Part shown: one piece after another, positions 26,931 to 39,163 of the stretch
How the letters are laid out: each line of letters begins with the position of its first letter
Position numbering within the stretch: position 1 is the stretch's first letter
NCBI GenBank assembly: GCA_009869945.1
Contig: WIXG01000093.1
Location: forward strand, 1 to 64,000
Origin: Mesaphorura yosii
Lineage: Eukaryota > Arthropoda > Collembola > Poduromorpha > Tullbergiidae
Length of the DNA: 64,000 nucleotides
Direction: 5' to 3'
Made by a program: the position numbers and the translations under genes
Notes under the pieces: model-generated
Databases searched by the model: none
What the model saw: the letters and a program-made list of their open reading frames with translations, nothing else
What the model was told of the DNA's origin: nothing

Positions 26931-29900
26931 TTGGCTCTCGTATGTAAGAAAGTGAAAGTAGGATAAGGCTAAAAGGTAAATAAACCCGACCGACCAAGTT
27001 CGACCCGATCCCGACTGCATCGAACAGAGCACAGCCTGGCATGGCCTGAGTAGAATCGGGCATGAATCGGGAACGGAACAGCTAACATTGGCATTAAACA
27101 GCATGCCACCCGCCAAGCCTGCTCCTGGCTCTATCAAGCAGTGCTCTGGCTGATCTGCCTGTCATGTGTGTCATGGCAATAGAGGCCGTTACCTAGTCAA
27201 CGGGCATCGACATCAACCTAAATTGTAAATTAAATATAGACGACCACGCAACACAAACAACTCGACGTACTCGCCAACGTACAAGCGCGTAAATGCATGA
27301 GTCCAGTTCGGTGCCAAAACTCGACACTGATGCGATGCTTTCAAGCTTTCGTTGAGCACAAGATTTTAATTCACATTTTCATTGCATGATTGCATAATTC
27401 ACAATTTGTAATTCCAAATGCAAATCTTCCGCCTTGGCCTTTCTTTTTGATGTAGCCAGCATTTCTAGTACTTGGCTTTGGATTTGCCTTTGCCTGTGTT
27501 TAGGGAATTCAATTAAGACTCAATCAAGGCTCAATTGAATTCCGGCTTCAGCTTCAGCCTGGCAGGCAGGCACTCTCTCTTTTCTTTTCCTGTTATGAAT
27601 GCAATGCAATGCAGAGCAGCGAACAGCGAGTTTCAATCGGAGAACGAGCGATTGCGATTGAATGGATTGTCACGGCTGTCAAGTCAAGATTCCAATTCAC
27701 AGCACAAAGCATGGCATGGCGTATTCGGATCTCGAGTCTCAACCATTTAAACGTTAGCGCTCAATAGCTTAAGTCTTGTCTTTGCATCTGCTTCTTCTGC
27801 TGCCGCACAGATGTGCTTGGTTGCAGAGGTTATTCCCCTCGCGCATCGCAAAGTAAAAGTGATCATCATGAATCATAAAAGAGGAAATTAATATCAGGCC
27901 TGCGCTGCGTCTGGCAATTGGCACGGTTTTAGTTTCAGTTTTGGTCTCGGCTTGAGATGCACTGCGCATTGTTGAAGACGCCAGACGCAAATGCGAATGG
28001 AAAGAGAAAGTTTTATGATATAACAGCAGCGCCAGCACAGCACAACAATGGCCTGCATGTGGCAATTTTTAAAACTCTCACCTCGTCTTGCGCTCTCATC
28101 TTCATCATCTCCTCGGCTAAATCTCATCTTCATTAGCCAACTGCCTGTCGTACAATGAACTCTGCATTTTTCATTCGCATTGTTGACGAATTGCACGAGT
28201 CTACCAAATACAAACGCCAAACACGGGCTCAGACGCAGCGCAGACGTCTAAATTTCGCATGCTTTCCAAAATTCTGCCTATCAGGCGAAGGTGAATGGTG
28301 AATGGCGACGCAGAGGAAGATGCTAAAGGCTAAATACTAATTGACGTACAGTAAACAGTACAGTTAGCATAACTGCGGCCGTTATGAATAATTCATAATT
28401 CATGCGATTCGCATTGCTAGCCCACTGATCCAAAGCAAGCAGGCAGTAAACAATGCAAACTGCAGTGAATCCGTTAAAACGCCGCGCGCCGCGTCAAATG
28501 CAAATGCAAATTCGCTGAAACTGGTTTCACTTTTTCTCACAATGTGTGTGGCATGAACTTGGGCGCGGGCGTGGCGTCCAAGAATTCTCATGCAAAGACG
28601 TATGTGCGTTACTTAATCGTATTCAAATTCACCCATTCACATTCGAATTTGACTTGCATACTCAAATCGGAAATCTTGAATGACAACAACGATAAAGACA
28701 AAAACAATGTCGAAGAGCGAGCGCTTCGACAAGTTGGGCTCAGCTTTAATTATTCATTGCATTCTGCGTCGCGGTGTTTTGTCAACGCTCCGCTGTAACA
28801 TTCCACGACGAATCGAACTTAATCTTCATGCGAACGTGAATGCGACCGCGTTTCCTTGGTGTAGTCGATACTGATGCTGATGCAGTTATTAATCAAATAC
28901 GAATACGAGCACAAACTGAAATATGAACTCTGACCGTGGCCGCTTGTTTGCTCGCAAGTGAAACTCGTACATGAACTTATTAAACATTAATCTCCTGCCT
29001 TCGTGAGTGCTGTGCGGTGGACGTGGAAATCGAGTAAAAGTGTATTAATCCTGGTCTGAGTTACGCTGACTGTGCTGTTGTGCTGTGTCGTCACAGCCGC
29101 GTTGTGCGCTCTGTTTTGTGTACGTAGGGGTCAATGGCATCTCGGCTCTTTCCTATGCATGTGAGGTACAGAATAGAACTCGCTCAACTTGGATCCGCAA
29201 CACATGTGCTCTCGCTTGTCGCTTCTGTAACGCAAGTTGCCTAAAACTGGCTCTCGCTTTTGGGCCCAAAAGCGCAACACAGCGAAATCGTTGAATCATC
29301 ATCACCGTCGCGTCGTTTTAAGTCTTCGCCTAGTCAAACTCGTCGTCCGAATGTCACTTGACGTCGTGTGCAATTTATGATGTGCGTAAATATTTAGGGA
29401 AAGTCAAGTACTCAACTCGATGCGTAAATTGTAAATCAACTGCATTCATTTCCTGATTCGTAAATCGCACTCGAGTATCGAGTTGGTTAGTCAGACCTCG
29501 ATTGTTTTACTGGCTGACGTCGACGTGATTGGTGATTGTGGTGTCATGTTCCCGTCATGTTGGCTTGCTTACACAAATTTAGCGAGCATGAATACGAATT
29601 CGAACCGAACTTCCCGTTAATGGCTGTCCTTTGTGATGATCGCTTTAATGACACGATGGCAGTCCAGAATTTTCCTCAATGCAGTGCGATGCAATGCATT
29701 CAGATGCGATGGCTGTACATGTTTAATGATATAAAAACGATAGCGTGTAGAGTTGAGTTATTCGTACTGGAGGAGGCAATGACCAGGCAGAGCAGACCTT
29801 GCCCTTGCTCTTCGTATTGTCAACTTGAGTGTGTGTTTTTTCTCTTCTTCTGATGACACATCGCACTCGCTGGCTTGGCATACCACCCAGCTTGTTTTTT

Positions 29901-31356
29901 AAGTGCATATGTACATTTGTAATGCGAATGCCGATGCCGTTGCTGAGGCCGAGTGTGAGTGAGCCAGAAGCAATAAGAAAAACAGATTAGCGACTGCCGA
30001 CGACGACGATCGACGAGTTAATCACAAGTTCACATTTGCACGTACAGTAACTTGGTGCATCATGCATGTTGGATGAATGAATCAATTATGGATTAACGAA
30101 TTAACGAGAACTATTAACGGTTCTCACCACTCTCTCGTCGCATGCATTCGTATTTCGCATGCAATGTTGACACTGACAATGGAATTGCGGCCACAATCTT
30201 CCTGCTTCTCGCTAAAAGGTGCACAACCTCATTTATTGCCTTAGTCATTGACAATTAATGATTAATGGCTGTATTCGTAGGAGCGGCTCAACTCCATGAA
30301 AATTGCCTGCTCAAAGCTCAAGATCACAGTCCAGGTCAGAATCTTTAAATCGAACAACTCAACACCATACCGGCGGAATCTGGAATGCACTCGGCGCGGC
30401 GGTGAGATCACCGAGCAACGGCCAGTAAGTGAAGTATGACTAATTGCAGTTGCTCTTAAATTGAATTCGACAAGTACACGGTGCTCGGTGCGTTAGTCAT
30501 GGAAGATTTGTTTATGTTTGCTCCATTCGTTACGTAATGAGTCTGCCTGCTGCGCTGGAGTTATTGACGTCTTTTCTCAGAAGCACGGCAAAAGAGAGAC
30601 TTCACGAGCTCATGAATTCATGATCGTGACCCTTCGAGTCAGTCAGATGCGTCATTAACAAATATATGATAAACACAGTGGATCAGGATGCATAAATACA
30701 AGATCTACGTTTCAGAAATCGAAGAATCGATGAATTGGTTCTTACCTTTTGCGTTTAATCAACTCGGACCACCGTTTTCTTTGCTGTACTCAATCACGGT
30801 TCACTGGAGTAATGATATGTACGATTCTGATACGCTGACAATTAATGGAAATGGCAGTCTGAGTCTGGACAGTGACAATGACACCCGGCAAAAGTACGCG
30901 TACGGTTGAATTGCTTCTTGCTTATCGTCCTATCTCGTCTGTAACTGCGACTGTTATCACGATGTCACGACGGTATTTCATTCAAACGAATGCCCGTCCC
31001 AAGTTCAGTTCCAAAAATAGTCGCACCGGTACTTTGCGATAGATTCTAACTGGATTCTTCTTCTTGCTTGCAGATAGTCAAATCGTATCTTGGATTACAG
31101 TTACACTTGAACTTGACTCTGACTCTCGTCGCAGAGCCTCCGCCTTGTCCAGTTCTCTACTTCGCTTCTGCTGCTGCTGGAGAAAGTTGGCTTGGCGCAG
31201 TGCAGTGCACTGTGGGCAAGACACGAACGCGTGTTTGAAAGTAAAACCAGCGTGCACAGAACCACAACAATGGAGACAATGAACTCTCTCACGAGACGAG
31301 AACTCTTCCAACACGTTCAGTTACGTTGGCGTGGGCTTAAGTTTAAGTCTGCTTTA

Positions 31357-31375
31357 AATGCAATGCAATGCAATG
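31357..31375. repeat. AATGC pentanucleotide tandem repeat
   Basis: The pentamer AATGC is repeated nearly four times. Related runs occur near 6,655-6,668 and 27,600-27,612, so the motif is characteristic of the non-coding DNA in this window. Confidence 0.7.
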
Positions 31376-32648
31376 CCAAAACTGTACTCGTTGTACACGG
31401 TTTCTTTTTAACAATCGGCTGAGGCGATGCTGCAGAAAGTGAAAAACGCCAGTGGCTATGGTTCAATTGCACTTTCGCTGTGTGGCAGTGGCACTCGATT
31501 CCTACTTGACGCCTGAGTGGGATACTGTTGCTGCCTGGTGTTGATGTTGAGGTAGGATGCGGCCCAAGAAGATGCGGCCAAGATGCAAATGAGAGATGAG
31601 AAAAAATCCCCACTTGTCCCAATCACAAACCGCACGTGTTGAATTACAATTTGGCGACAGATTGCAGTTTGTTGGTGGCCGATTGCTTGGATTTGTAATT
31701 GAACACTTGAGACTGAATCGAACTGATCGAAGCCGAGTTGATTGCTTTGCTGAGACGGACGCGATCGCGTTGAATCTCGACTCGCTGAGAGGAGGAAGTG
31801 AAATGAGGATGGCCTGAGCAGTGCGCGAACCGCTCTTGTTATTTTAGTCCTGGTCTGCCACGATCGTAGTAGTTCGCTTACGCTTTGCTGTGACTGTGAG
31901 TAGGAGTCGAGTTCTAAAAAAGTTTTTGCAAGCCTGGCATTGCTGCGAGTCGTGCGAGTGCAGCACCTCAGCCGACCACGTTGCTCTGAGCACGGTGCTT
32001 GCATGGAGCCAGTTAGCCAGTTCAACGAACGACCGAGAGAACCCACAACAAGCGAACAACGCAAGGCAGCAGCATGCCATCAGACTCAGACTCGAATTCA
32101 CGTTGAACCCTTCCTCCTTCAACAATCCAACAGCAACAGCAGAAATTCCTCATTCACGTACTCACTCCAGAACCCATGCATGCATCCTTTGGCCTGCTAT
32201 TCCTATTCTTGTCTCTCCGTCCTGAAGTTTACCGTTGATTGAACGGGATCGACCGATTTTGATTGACAAGGGATCCTACCAGGCCCTGAAAGACCTGCCG
32301 TTCGTTGCGTTGCGCCGCCCGCATCTTTCGTTCTGTATTGCTTGAATGAACTGCAATCAAATGCAATGCACTTGTCGCGCTGACTCCTAAAAATAGAAAT
32401 AGCGAACTGCGAATGACGGAATGCACTTTTCGATGGCATTTGTTTATACGTGACGTTAATTGACAAATTCTTCGATGCTCCGATGCAGTGCACAGCGCGG
32501 ACACAGACATAAGAGATCATTCATTGCTCCTCTGCTGCATAGAGAATGTTGAGATGAGGTGCGGGCTGGCGCGAGAGAAAAGCTGCTTCTATTTTGATAT
32601 GCAATAAAATGCTTTATATAGACCTTGTATTACTTTTGTACATTTTAT

Positions 32649-32676
32649 AGCAGCGGAGTCAACGAACTCCGCTGCT
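32649..32676. repeat. GC-rich perfect hairpin, 11-bp arms
   Basis: Arms AGCAGCGGAGT (32649-32659) and ACTCCGCTGCT (32666-32676) pair perfectly around the 6-nt loop CAACGA. It stands out in AT-rich DNA, just downstream of a TTTATATAG string. No T-run follows on either strand. Confidence 0.75.
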
Positions 32677-33436
32677 CCTCACAAAACTCACATCACAATG
32701 TGTGCGGCATGCGAAGCACGAGGGCGAGTGCAGTGCAGCCGTTTTAGTTTCAGAGTTGAATCCTGAGTCGCGTATCGCCTTTTGCGTTCCTCGTAAAACA
32801 TCGCTGTTGCAATGCAGCAGTAATACGGAATGCAGCGAGTAGCGTCACTGCCACTACTCCAGCTCAATAGAAGCATCTTGTGCAGGGTTCCAAGGCCCGT
32901 TTCGCTCGTTTTTGTAAAGATCACTGAATTATGGCAAATTGGTCAAACTTGCAAGGAAAACCGCGTGCTTAATTAAAACGCGTCATTTGCTTTGCCGTTC
33001 CTGATGATTTATTATGAATTTACTCGAGTTAGTTCAGAATAGTAATATTTACATTTGAATTAATAGGCTACATAAGCCGGAATTAATCTTAATGAGTAAT
33101 TAACGGCCGACGTGGTCACCTGCGTCCGTCCCTTTTCTTATCCTTACGCAATTCAGGTGTTAAAAGGAATTAATTGCGAGTGATAAGTTATGAGTACGCA
33201 TTTCCGGGTCCAGTCCAAGTGTCTGGAGTAGGAAATACTCCATGAAATGCTGCCGCTGTCGTGTTCACTCTCATTAAGAGTAGTAAATTGAGGAATAGTG
33301 CTTATTTAATTAAATCCAAGAGATATGGTTCAATAATTGCGTGTGGCTGAGTTGGCACATCATTTTAAACGGCAATTGGTCAGGAGTGCGTGGCCGTCAT
33401 ACTGACACGCATTCCTGCCTTGCGTAATTGAAGCAG

Positions 33437-33648
33437 GTTTCTTGAAGGTGATTCACCATGCACATTTGGCTCAGGTGGATGAAGATGAGAGTGAGATCTC
33501 AACAATGTCTCTCTCGGTGACAAATAGCCTCGAGACAAGCACGGATGAGGTAGTACAACAATCGCCTGGGATGCTTAACGGGACAGTGCGTAAAATTCGC
33601 AAAAGCGCTCGCAAGCCCGGGGCCCAGCGCCCCACTACTGCGTTGTAG
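33437..33648 (+). CDS. candidate terminal exon, protein family unknown
   Basis: An acceptor-like GAAGCAG ends at 33436 and a second possible AG lies at 33446-33447. The open frame then reads FLKVIHHAHLAQVDEDESEI, continues Ser/Thr-rich, turns basic (VRKIRKSARKPG), and stops at TAG 33646-33648. The frame shows acidic then basic segments more like a protein tail than the random ORFs around it. There is no in-frame ATG before residue 23 or so, so it would be a 3' exon of a plus-strand gene nested in the gene-poor region. I do not recognise the family. Confidence 0.3.
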
Positions 33649-34860
33649 GCAGAAGCTCGCAGCCACGGCCCTGGACGAGGCATGCTGAGTTTATCCTTTT
33701 CGTTATTGTGTAATCGTTATCTTTTATCAGCAGAGAAACGAAAAGGATCGTCGTCATCAAAATAAGAAAACTAGGTTGGTCATTGCCACGAACGCGAACG
33801 ATCAACACGCCAGTGATCAGCAAGAAGTATGCGATTGCGAACTAAGCAAAGACAAAGTGCAAGCCAGAGCCAAAGCCAAATGCCAATCTTTCATATCGCG
33901 TTCAATTCAGTCGGATCATAAGTAATTCTTTGAGCATGTATGAATACGAAATGAAGTCGTTCAATGCACAAATGCTAAATGCCATGCCGAGTGCTGCTGC
34001 TTTTCTGCTGTGGTTTTTCTTTTGTTAGGCCAGACGGAGGCAAGAACGATGAACCCGACGCACAGATTCACGCACGCGGCATGCTTTCCAGGAATTCAAC
34101 GGTCCGTTTGTGCTCTCTGGTGAACAAACTTCCTTCAAGTTCAGGTGCTGCTGACGTCCGAGTCTCCTGCGTCGACCGAATCTGCACGCTCGACTCAAAT
34201 CGCGACTTTCGTCGTGTGTGCAGCGGCCATGCCGTGTCCTCCGGGATCGATTCTAATAATTATAATTGCCTCCGATTCCGATTCCGATTCCTTCTCTGTA
34301 GGTAATTCAAATGCAATACGCAATTCAAACGTAATTCAGATGTCAATGACTCGCGTGCCGTGTGCTGCCCGGTTCCCGGTTTCCATTTTTAGAAGCATTT
34401 CGGAAGTTCACAAGACGATTAATGCAGAGTTGCTGATGCAGAGCGCTGTGATTTAATCTGTGAGTCATTAGTCAATCGTTTTTCGAGTGTCGTCGAGCAC
34501 TCCACCTCGGAATTCTGCATACCGCAACGCCAAATGCCAAGTCGTCATTAATCTTTCTTGGAACCTGCGACACTTTGCGTCTGCTTCTCCTTTGTGTGTG
34601 TAACGGGAAGAAGAGGAGAGATCAAAAGATGCATTTAATTATCAATGACCGAAGATGAACTCGTACGCATACGCACTTTGCTAGCGTTTGTGTGGGCGAC
34701 GACGCAGTGGCAGTGCAGATGTGTCGGCTCAAAAACTGAAACGTCATTTGCAACAAACTGGCTGACTGGCTGTGGATGATTACCCAAAATAGAATGCAGG
34801 CTAAAAGTTTACTGAACTTCTTGGAAACGCAAAGTGGAAATGAACTTGCTTTCCATACAC

Positions 34861-34882
34861 CAAAGCCAAAGCCAAAGCCAAA
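34861..34882. repeat. CCAAAG hexamer tandem repeat
   Basis: CAAAGC is repeated about 3.5 times in tandem. Other microsatellite-like runs nearby are TCCGAT at 34271-34291, CTGACT at 37236-37252 and GA at 23876-23890. Confidence 0.65.
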
Positions 34883-37800
34883 ACCGGGAATTTGCACATT
34901 CGCAATTCGCACAAAGAAGCCTGCCAACAGGAATTAACCGTTCACGTTCGTAAGAACGCGACGGTGCTAATTAATAATTCACCCGAGTCATTGAATTCTT
35001 GCTCGCATGCGTGTGCCGTGCGTGAGCGTGCTTCCAGTCCAATGAACCACCGCACCAACCATAAAATCGATACCAAGCAAATAGTAAAGGCAGCCAAATG
35101 CCAAATGAATGCACGCCCAATTGCGTATTAGAAAATGACTAACGATGATTAAGCAGCGGCAGCAGTCATCATCACAGTCTTAGCGACACGACACGAAAGA
35201 CGACGACAGCCCAATTAAACTCAATTCAATGGCAGCTCGACGACTCGACTCGGCAGTGAATTATGCGTCCAGAATGATAAACGACTGGATTTATGGCCAT
35301 TTTCTCATTTAGCATTTAGCAGTAGTAAACAGAATCTTTAAATCGAGTCAACAGTATCAAGAGAGTTAAACAGGGCACGGAGAAAGGGCGAACGTCGCGT
35401 TCGCCTGTGCATGCAGTGCGACGAAGTCCGTTGACCTTTTTGTTTATACTTCCTCATAATAGCAAGCATTACACATTATGCCTAACGCGATCACAACGTG
35501 CTTGCTTTTACTTTTAACACAAACACAGCGACAGCGACAGATGACAATAATTCAATTCAGCACGTCGTCAATTATCTTTATCGTAACTCTCAAGTGTCAA
35601 GTTTATGCTTACGAATTACGATATACTCGTACTTGTGCGTGTCTTAATATAGGTTCACATTCGTTACTACCAATTATCTCAAGTTTGTAGTTTGCTTGTC
35701 ATTGTCATCTTTGCCGGAAGAATTATGCAGCTGCTCGCTGCTCCTGCCTGGTGGGTTCAATTTTCAAGTTCTGCAGTGCAATTTACAATCGCCAACGCAA
35801 TCTCGACCGCAGAATTGGCAGAATGGCCAATGGAATAATGGAAAGGAGAGGCGAGTGAGTTGTCAGTTCGGTTTCATTTCCGTGTTTATTCTCCACTTGA
35901 TGGCTGTTGACTCTCTGCGGTCAGGACGCTATCTTCCGACGCACGATAAGACGAAGCCCTGCCACTGCCAATATTTGACTGTGCACTCGCCTACTTTCTT
36001 ACAAAGCAAAGATAAGGCCAGACAAGGCAAGCGTCCAGCCCAGCCATCAGCTATGCCAAGTTTAGGCTGACCAAGACATTGATACACCAACCAAGTGCGG
36101 TTAGACAAGTGCGGATGTGCGTACTGATAACGCACTTATTACCCGTATTGATTAATTGCAAATTGAAGGAGACGCTGATAGCAGCAGCTGGCAACTTTTA
36201 ATTAGCCCAGCGCTTTATTGCACGAGTGGACGAGAGTAATTGAATCGGTTTCCGCTTCAGATCAGCTCAGGTTCAGAACTTGCTGAAGGATGTCACTCGC
36301 AGTGGTCAATTAACACAGATGTCGGCGCAGATAGCCACCAGAACCAGAGACAATTATAGCAGCTATTCACTATAGCCATCACGTAGGTGTTATTTTGCAA
36401 CAACCATTAACCGTTTTCCAATTTCCATCAACGCACCGAAGCCAGCGCAAAATATTCGGATGGTTTTGTGCCAAAACTTAAATGAGGTCAGGTATCGGCT
36501 GTCGGCTGCTTTTTATTTCATGTCGCTTGTCGTGTCGTCGTCAACTTCCACGAACGCGCGCAGCATTCGCCGGTCGATCTTGCAGTGGTTTGCTAATTTT
36601 GGCTTCAAAAATTGTGCCACGTTCCTGTCAGGTCGCGTGACGACGTCACAGCTAATTAATGAACTCTTTCGGGGGCATGGGCTTTTCTAAACCAAAAGCA
36701 GCCTGATTGGCCGGATCCACAAATTAGAATTATGCATTCGTGGAAACTGTTCGTGAGATTGGATTTTCCAGTAAGCGAACGGAGCAAGAATTTTGCACGA
36801 CTCAGCTCAGCTCTGCGTTGTTTGAGTGATATCTTCCGTTTACACGATTCGATACAGACCACATGAATTGTTTATCTTGTCGAGAGCCCCCGCTGACCGC
36901 TGCGCCGTGCCTGTGCCTGCCTGCCGTTTCATTGTCGATGGCCGCATCGCACTGGTCGGTTTCTCATCAGCGTCGTACCTGGTTCGTGCGATTGCGATTT
37001 GTGTCGGTGTGCTATCGCCTATCGCACCTCGCTCTGAAAGTATTCGCATTTTGCATTTAGGAAGAAGAACGCCTTGCTTTGCCTGGCATGCGATGACGAT
37101 GACGTGGAAAAGTAAATTATTATTTAGTTCGTGGTGGCAATGCCCGCTTGGCCCAGATTCAGAAGGGCCTTGAGTTGGAGTTGCAGAAGGCAGCAAGCCA
37201 GCCTGTAATTTTCGCTTTCATTCAACGTAAACTGTCTGACTCTGACTCTGACTTTGGACGGACGACAAGTGTGCACACTTTTCGCAAATGCAAACTCGCA
37301 TTGTGCTCGGCTGTCGTTGTTGTAGCTGCTCGCTCTTTATCATCATCACCGATATTATTATGTAACCTACATAAATTGCTGGCTGGCTGGCTTTGGTATT
37401 GAACTGTGAACCTACAAAAAGCAAAATAATGTACGCAGTAGCTCGCATCGTCGAGCGATCGTGTCCGATCACATCCTTCCTGATTTACTTAAACCCGTCG
37501 CCATCGTGGAGGTTTCCATTCTCGTCGTCGTTTGCATAACTTCGATAAATTGATTCTATTACGCCTTACGCGGCGCGGTCGACGACGATCAATAAACTCC
37601 CATCAGCATTTGTGCCACTTTTCTAGTTTTCTGCTTCTCCTTCCACACTTTTGAGGCTTTTAACACAGCTCGTGAGTTCACAATGAAGTCTGTATTGATC
37701 CTGATACACTAATTAAATGCCTTCTCGGCCAGCCTTGCTTTGTATGAATAACCCAATTTGTTAATAACAATGCTTTCATCGGCGGTAGACATCTGACAAT

Positions 37801-38273
37801 GCACATAATTACCGAAATTACAAATACTAATTAGTAATTGTCCAATAAATGGACGAGTTTCATCGCCGTGCCAATTGAAATGGGGTTTTGAGGCTTAAAA
37901 TCGGAGACGGAATCACGTAGCTCTTGAGCACTGTCAGGGTCAGATTAGGGCAGTGACAGTTCATATTTTGTCACTGGACTCCTTGTCGTTACCAGAAAGC
38001 AATGAACTTGTGACTCGACCGCAAGAATTCCGGCGGAGGGAACACAAGAATGTGAAACAGCAAAAGCAAATTGCAAATGTGTAAACCACAAGTTTTAATG
38101 AAATGATTAATCACAGGACGTCGACATTGACTGTCAAAAGAATTTGCCGGCCTCAATTTGGCCAGGCCAGAATGTACATACTATTGAGATTCACGGAATA
38201 TAAATGCATTGCGTTCTAAGAATTTGATAAAATTACGAGTTCAAAGACCACACGACTCAAACAGCCTTGTTTT

Positions 38274-38279
38274 TTTATT
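38274..38279 (-). terminator. MED18: poly(A) signal for MED18
   Basis: AATAAA on the minus strand lies 55 nt downstream of the MED18 stop codon. Confidence 0.7.
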
Positions 38280-38333
38280 TACTGTACAAAAGAAGTAGTA
38301 AAATCTAACGTAATTAATTTGCGGCTTCGACGA

Positions 38334-39023
38334 CTACCGCCTCGCATCAACCTTATCCAAGATGACAAGGGGCTTGAGTTGCTCCGCCAGCGCCTTCATG
38401 TCCTCCCCGACCACGTCTTGTCCAGCGGGGCACACGACACTCATTTCGACGTAATGCGAAGGCGTGATGGGTTCCAAATTGTCCTGCAATGATTTTGTGT
38501 CGAAGCGATAAATCTTGCCCACTGTGATCTTGATGCGACCTTTTCGGAAGAGGTACCCCTTCGTGATGTAGTCGAATTCACGCCGGCAGCCGAGCTCCTT
38601 CAGAAACTCAGCGACTTCTGAGCCGCAGGCAATGTCGAGAATGCTGCGCACGAGAGTCGGTCGGTTCTTGTCGCCGAGTTCGGGCTGGCCGAGGTAGCGG
38701 AGGTGCCAGGCGGTGGTCGGGTCGTCCATCGCACGCCTCACGCGCAGAGTCAGCGCTGGGGGGCCATGTGGAGTGTTGTTCACCAGCACAAAGCAGACTT
38801 CGTGGTCGTGGAATGTTTCTGGACCTGCGTCCATGTTGTCGCACAGGCCGCGGAGGCGATGAATGAGGATGTCCACACTCTGATCCTGAATGGACCCCTG
38901 AAGCAGGTACTCCTGATTGGGCACAATGTTGGACTTCAACGCGGAATTCAGCAATTCGGCCGACGACGAAAACTGGGCCTCCTGCTGCTTGGAGTTCAGC
39001 TCCGCGTTGAAATCCATGTTCAT
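38334..39023 (-). CDS. MED18: Mediator complex subunit 18
   Basis: MED18 is a head-module subunit of Mediator, where it works with MED20 and contacts RNA polymerase II in the nucleus. This reading frame encodes 229 aa, slightly longer than the usual 208-217. Family hallmarks seen are the segment EYLLQGSIQDQS then IHRLRGLCDNM near residues 39-64, WHLRYLGQPELGDKNRP in the middle, GYLFRKGRIKITVGKIYR, and the C-terminal PAGQDVVGEDMKALAEQLKP. The ATG at 39023-39021 was chosen, with a second in-frame ATG two codons later. The coding exon begins at 39031 after an 85-nt intron (donor CAG|GTAAGT at 39117/39116). The upstream exon stays open in the same frame, so a longer N terminus is possible. Its nearest right-hand neighbour is the divergent ABCG8-like gene, 2.2 kb away. 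Confidence 0.92.
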   Translation of the reverse strand: MNMDFNAELNSKQQEAQFSSSAELLNSALKSNIVPNQEYLLQGSIQDQSVDILIHRLRGLCDNMDAGPETFHDHEVCFVLVNNTPHGPPALTLRVRRAMDDPTTAWHLRYLGQPELGDKNRPTLVRSILDIACGSEVAEFLKELGCRREFDYITKGYLFRKGRIKITVGKIYRFDTKSLQDNLEPITPSHYVEMSVVCPAGQDVVGEDMKALAEQLKPLVILDKVDARR

Positions 39024-39116
39024 CGATGCACCTGTGGACTATCAAACCGAAGTCAGCGTCAATTGCGTCAATAAGGAGGAGGCAATAGACAACATTCTTT
39101 GCATACCAAAACTTAC

Positions 39117-39163
39117 CTGATGGGACTTCTTTCTTAGAGATCAGAATGCAATGACGAAGATCT
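39117..39163 (-). other. MED18: upstream exon of MED18 (5' UTR or N-terminal extension)
   Basis: A segment between a CCATCCCAG acceptor and a CAG|GTAAGT donor is open in frame with MED18 and would add DLRHCILISKKEVPS before the annotated methionine. It has no ATG of its own, so it is either untranslated or translated from a further upstream exon. Confidence 0.4.

Larger units (their letters stand above)
12728..38273. other. long gene-poor region upstream of Hr4
   Basis: About 25 kb without a recognisable complete gene. Local ORFs on both strands are short, compositionally like the surrounding DNA and match no domain. The longest, at 31456-32064 minus, looks random. The region is full of short degenerate words (GAATGC, GCAATG, CCTGCC, GAGTCG) and has a few clean hairpins. 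It most likely carries introns, 5' exons and enhancers of Hr4, plus perhaps unrecognised non-coding transcripts. Weak exon candidates near 17.9 kb and 33.4 kb are listed separately. Confidence 0.5.

Noticed and set aside
31456-32064. 202-codon minus-strand ORF in the gene-poor region
   Set aside because: Composition follows the surrounding DNA, both strands are equally open, no domain or conserved motif is visible.
6889-38273. Search for transposon, viral or CRISPR-like structures
   Set aside because: No reverse transcriptase, transposase, integrase or capsid-like reading frame, no long terminal or regularly spaced repeats were seen.
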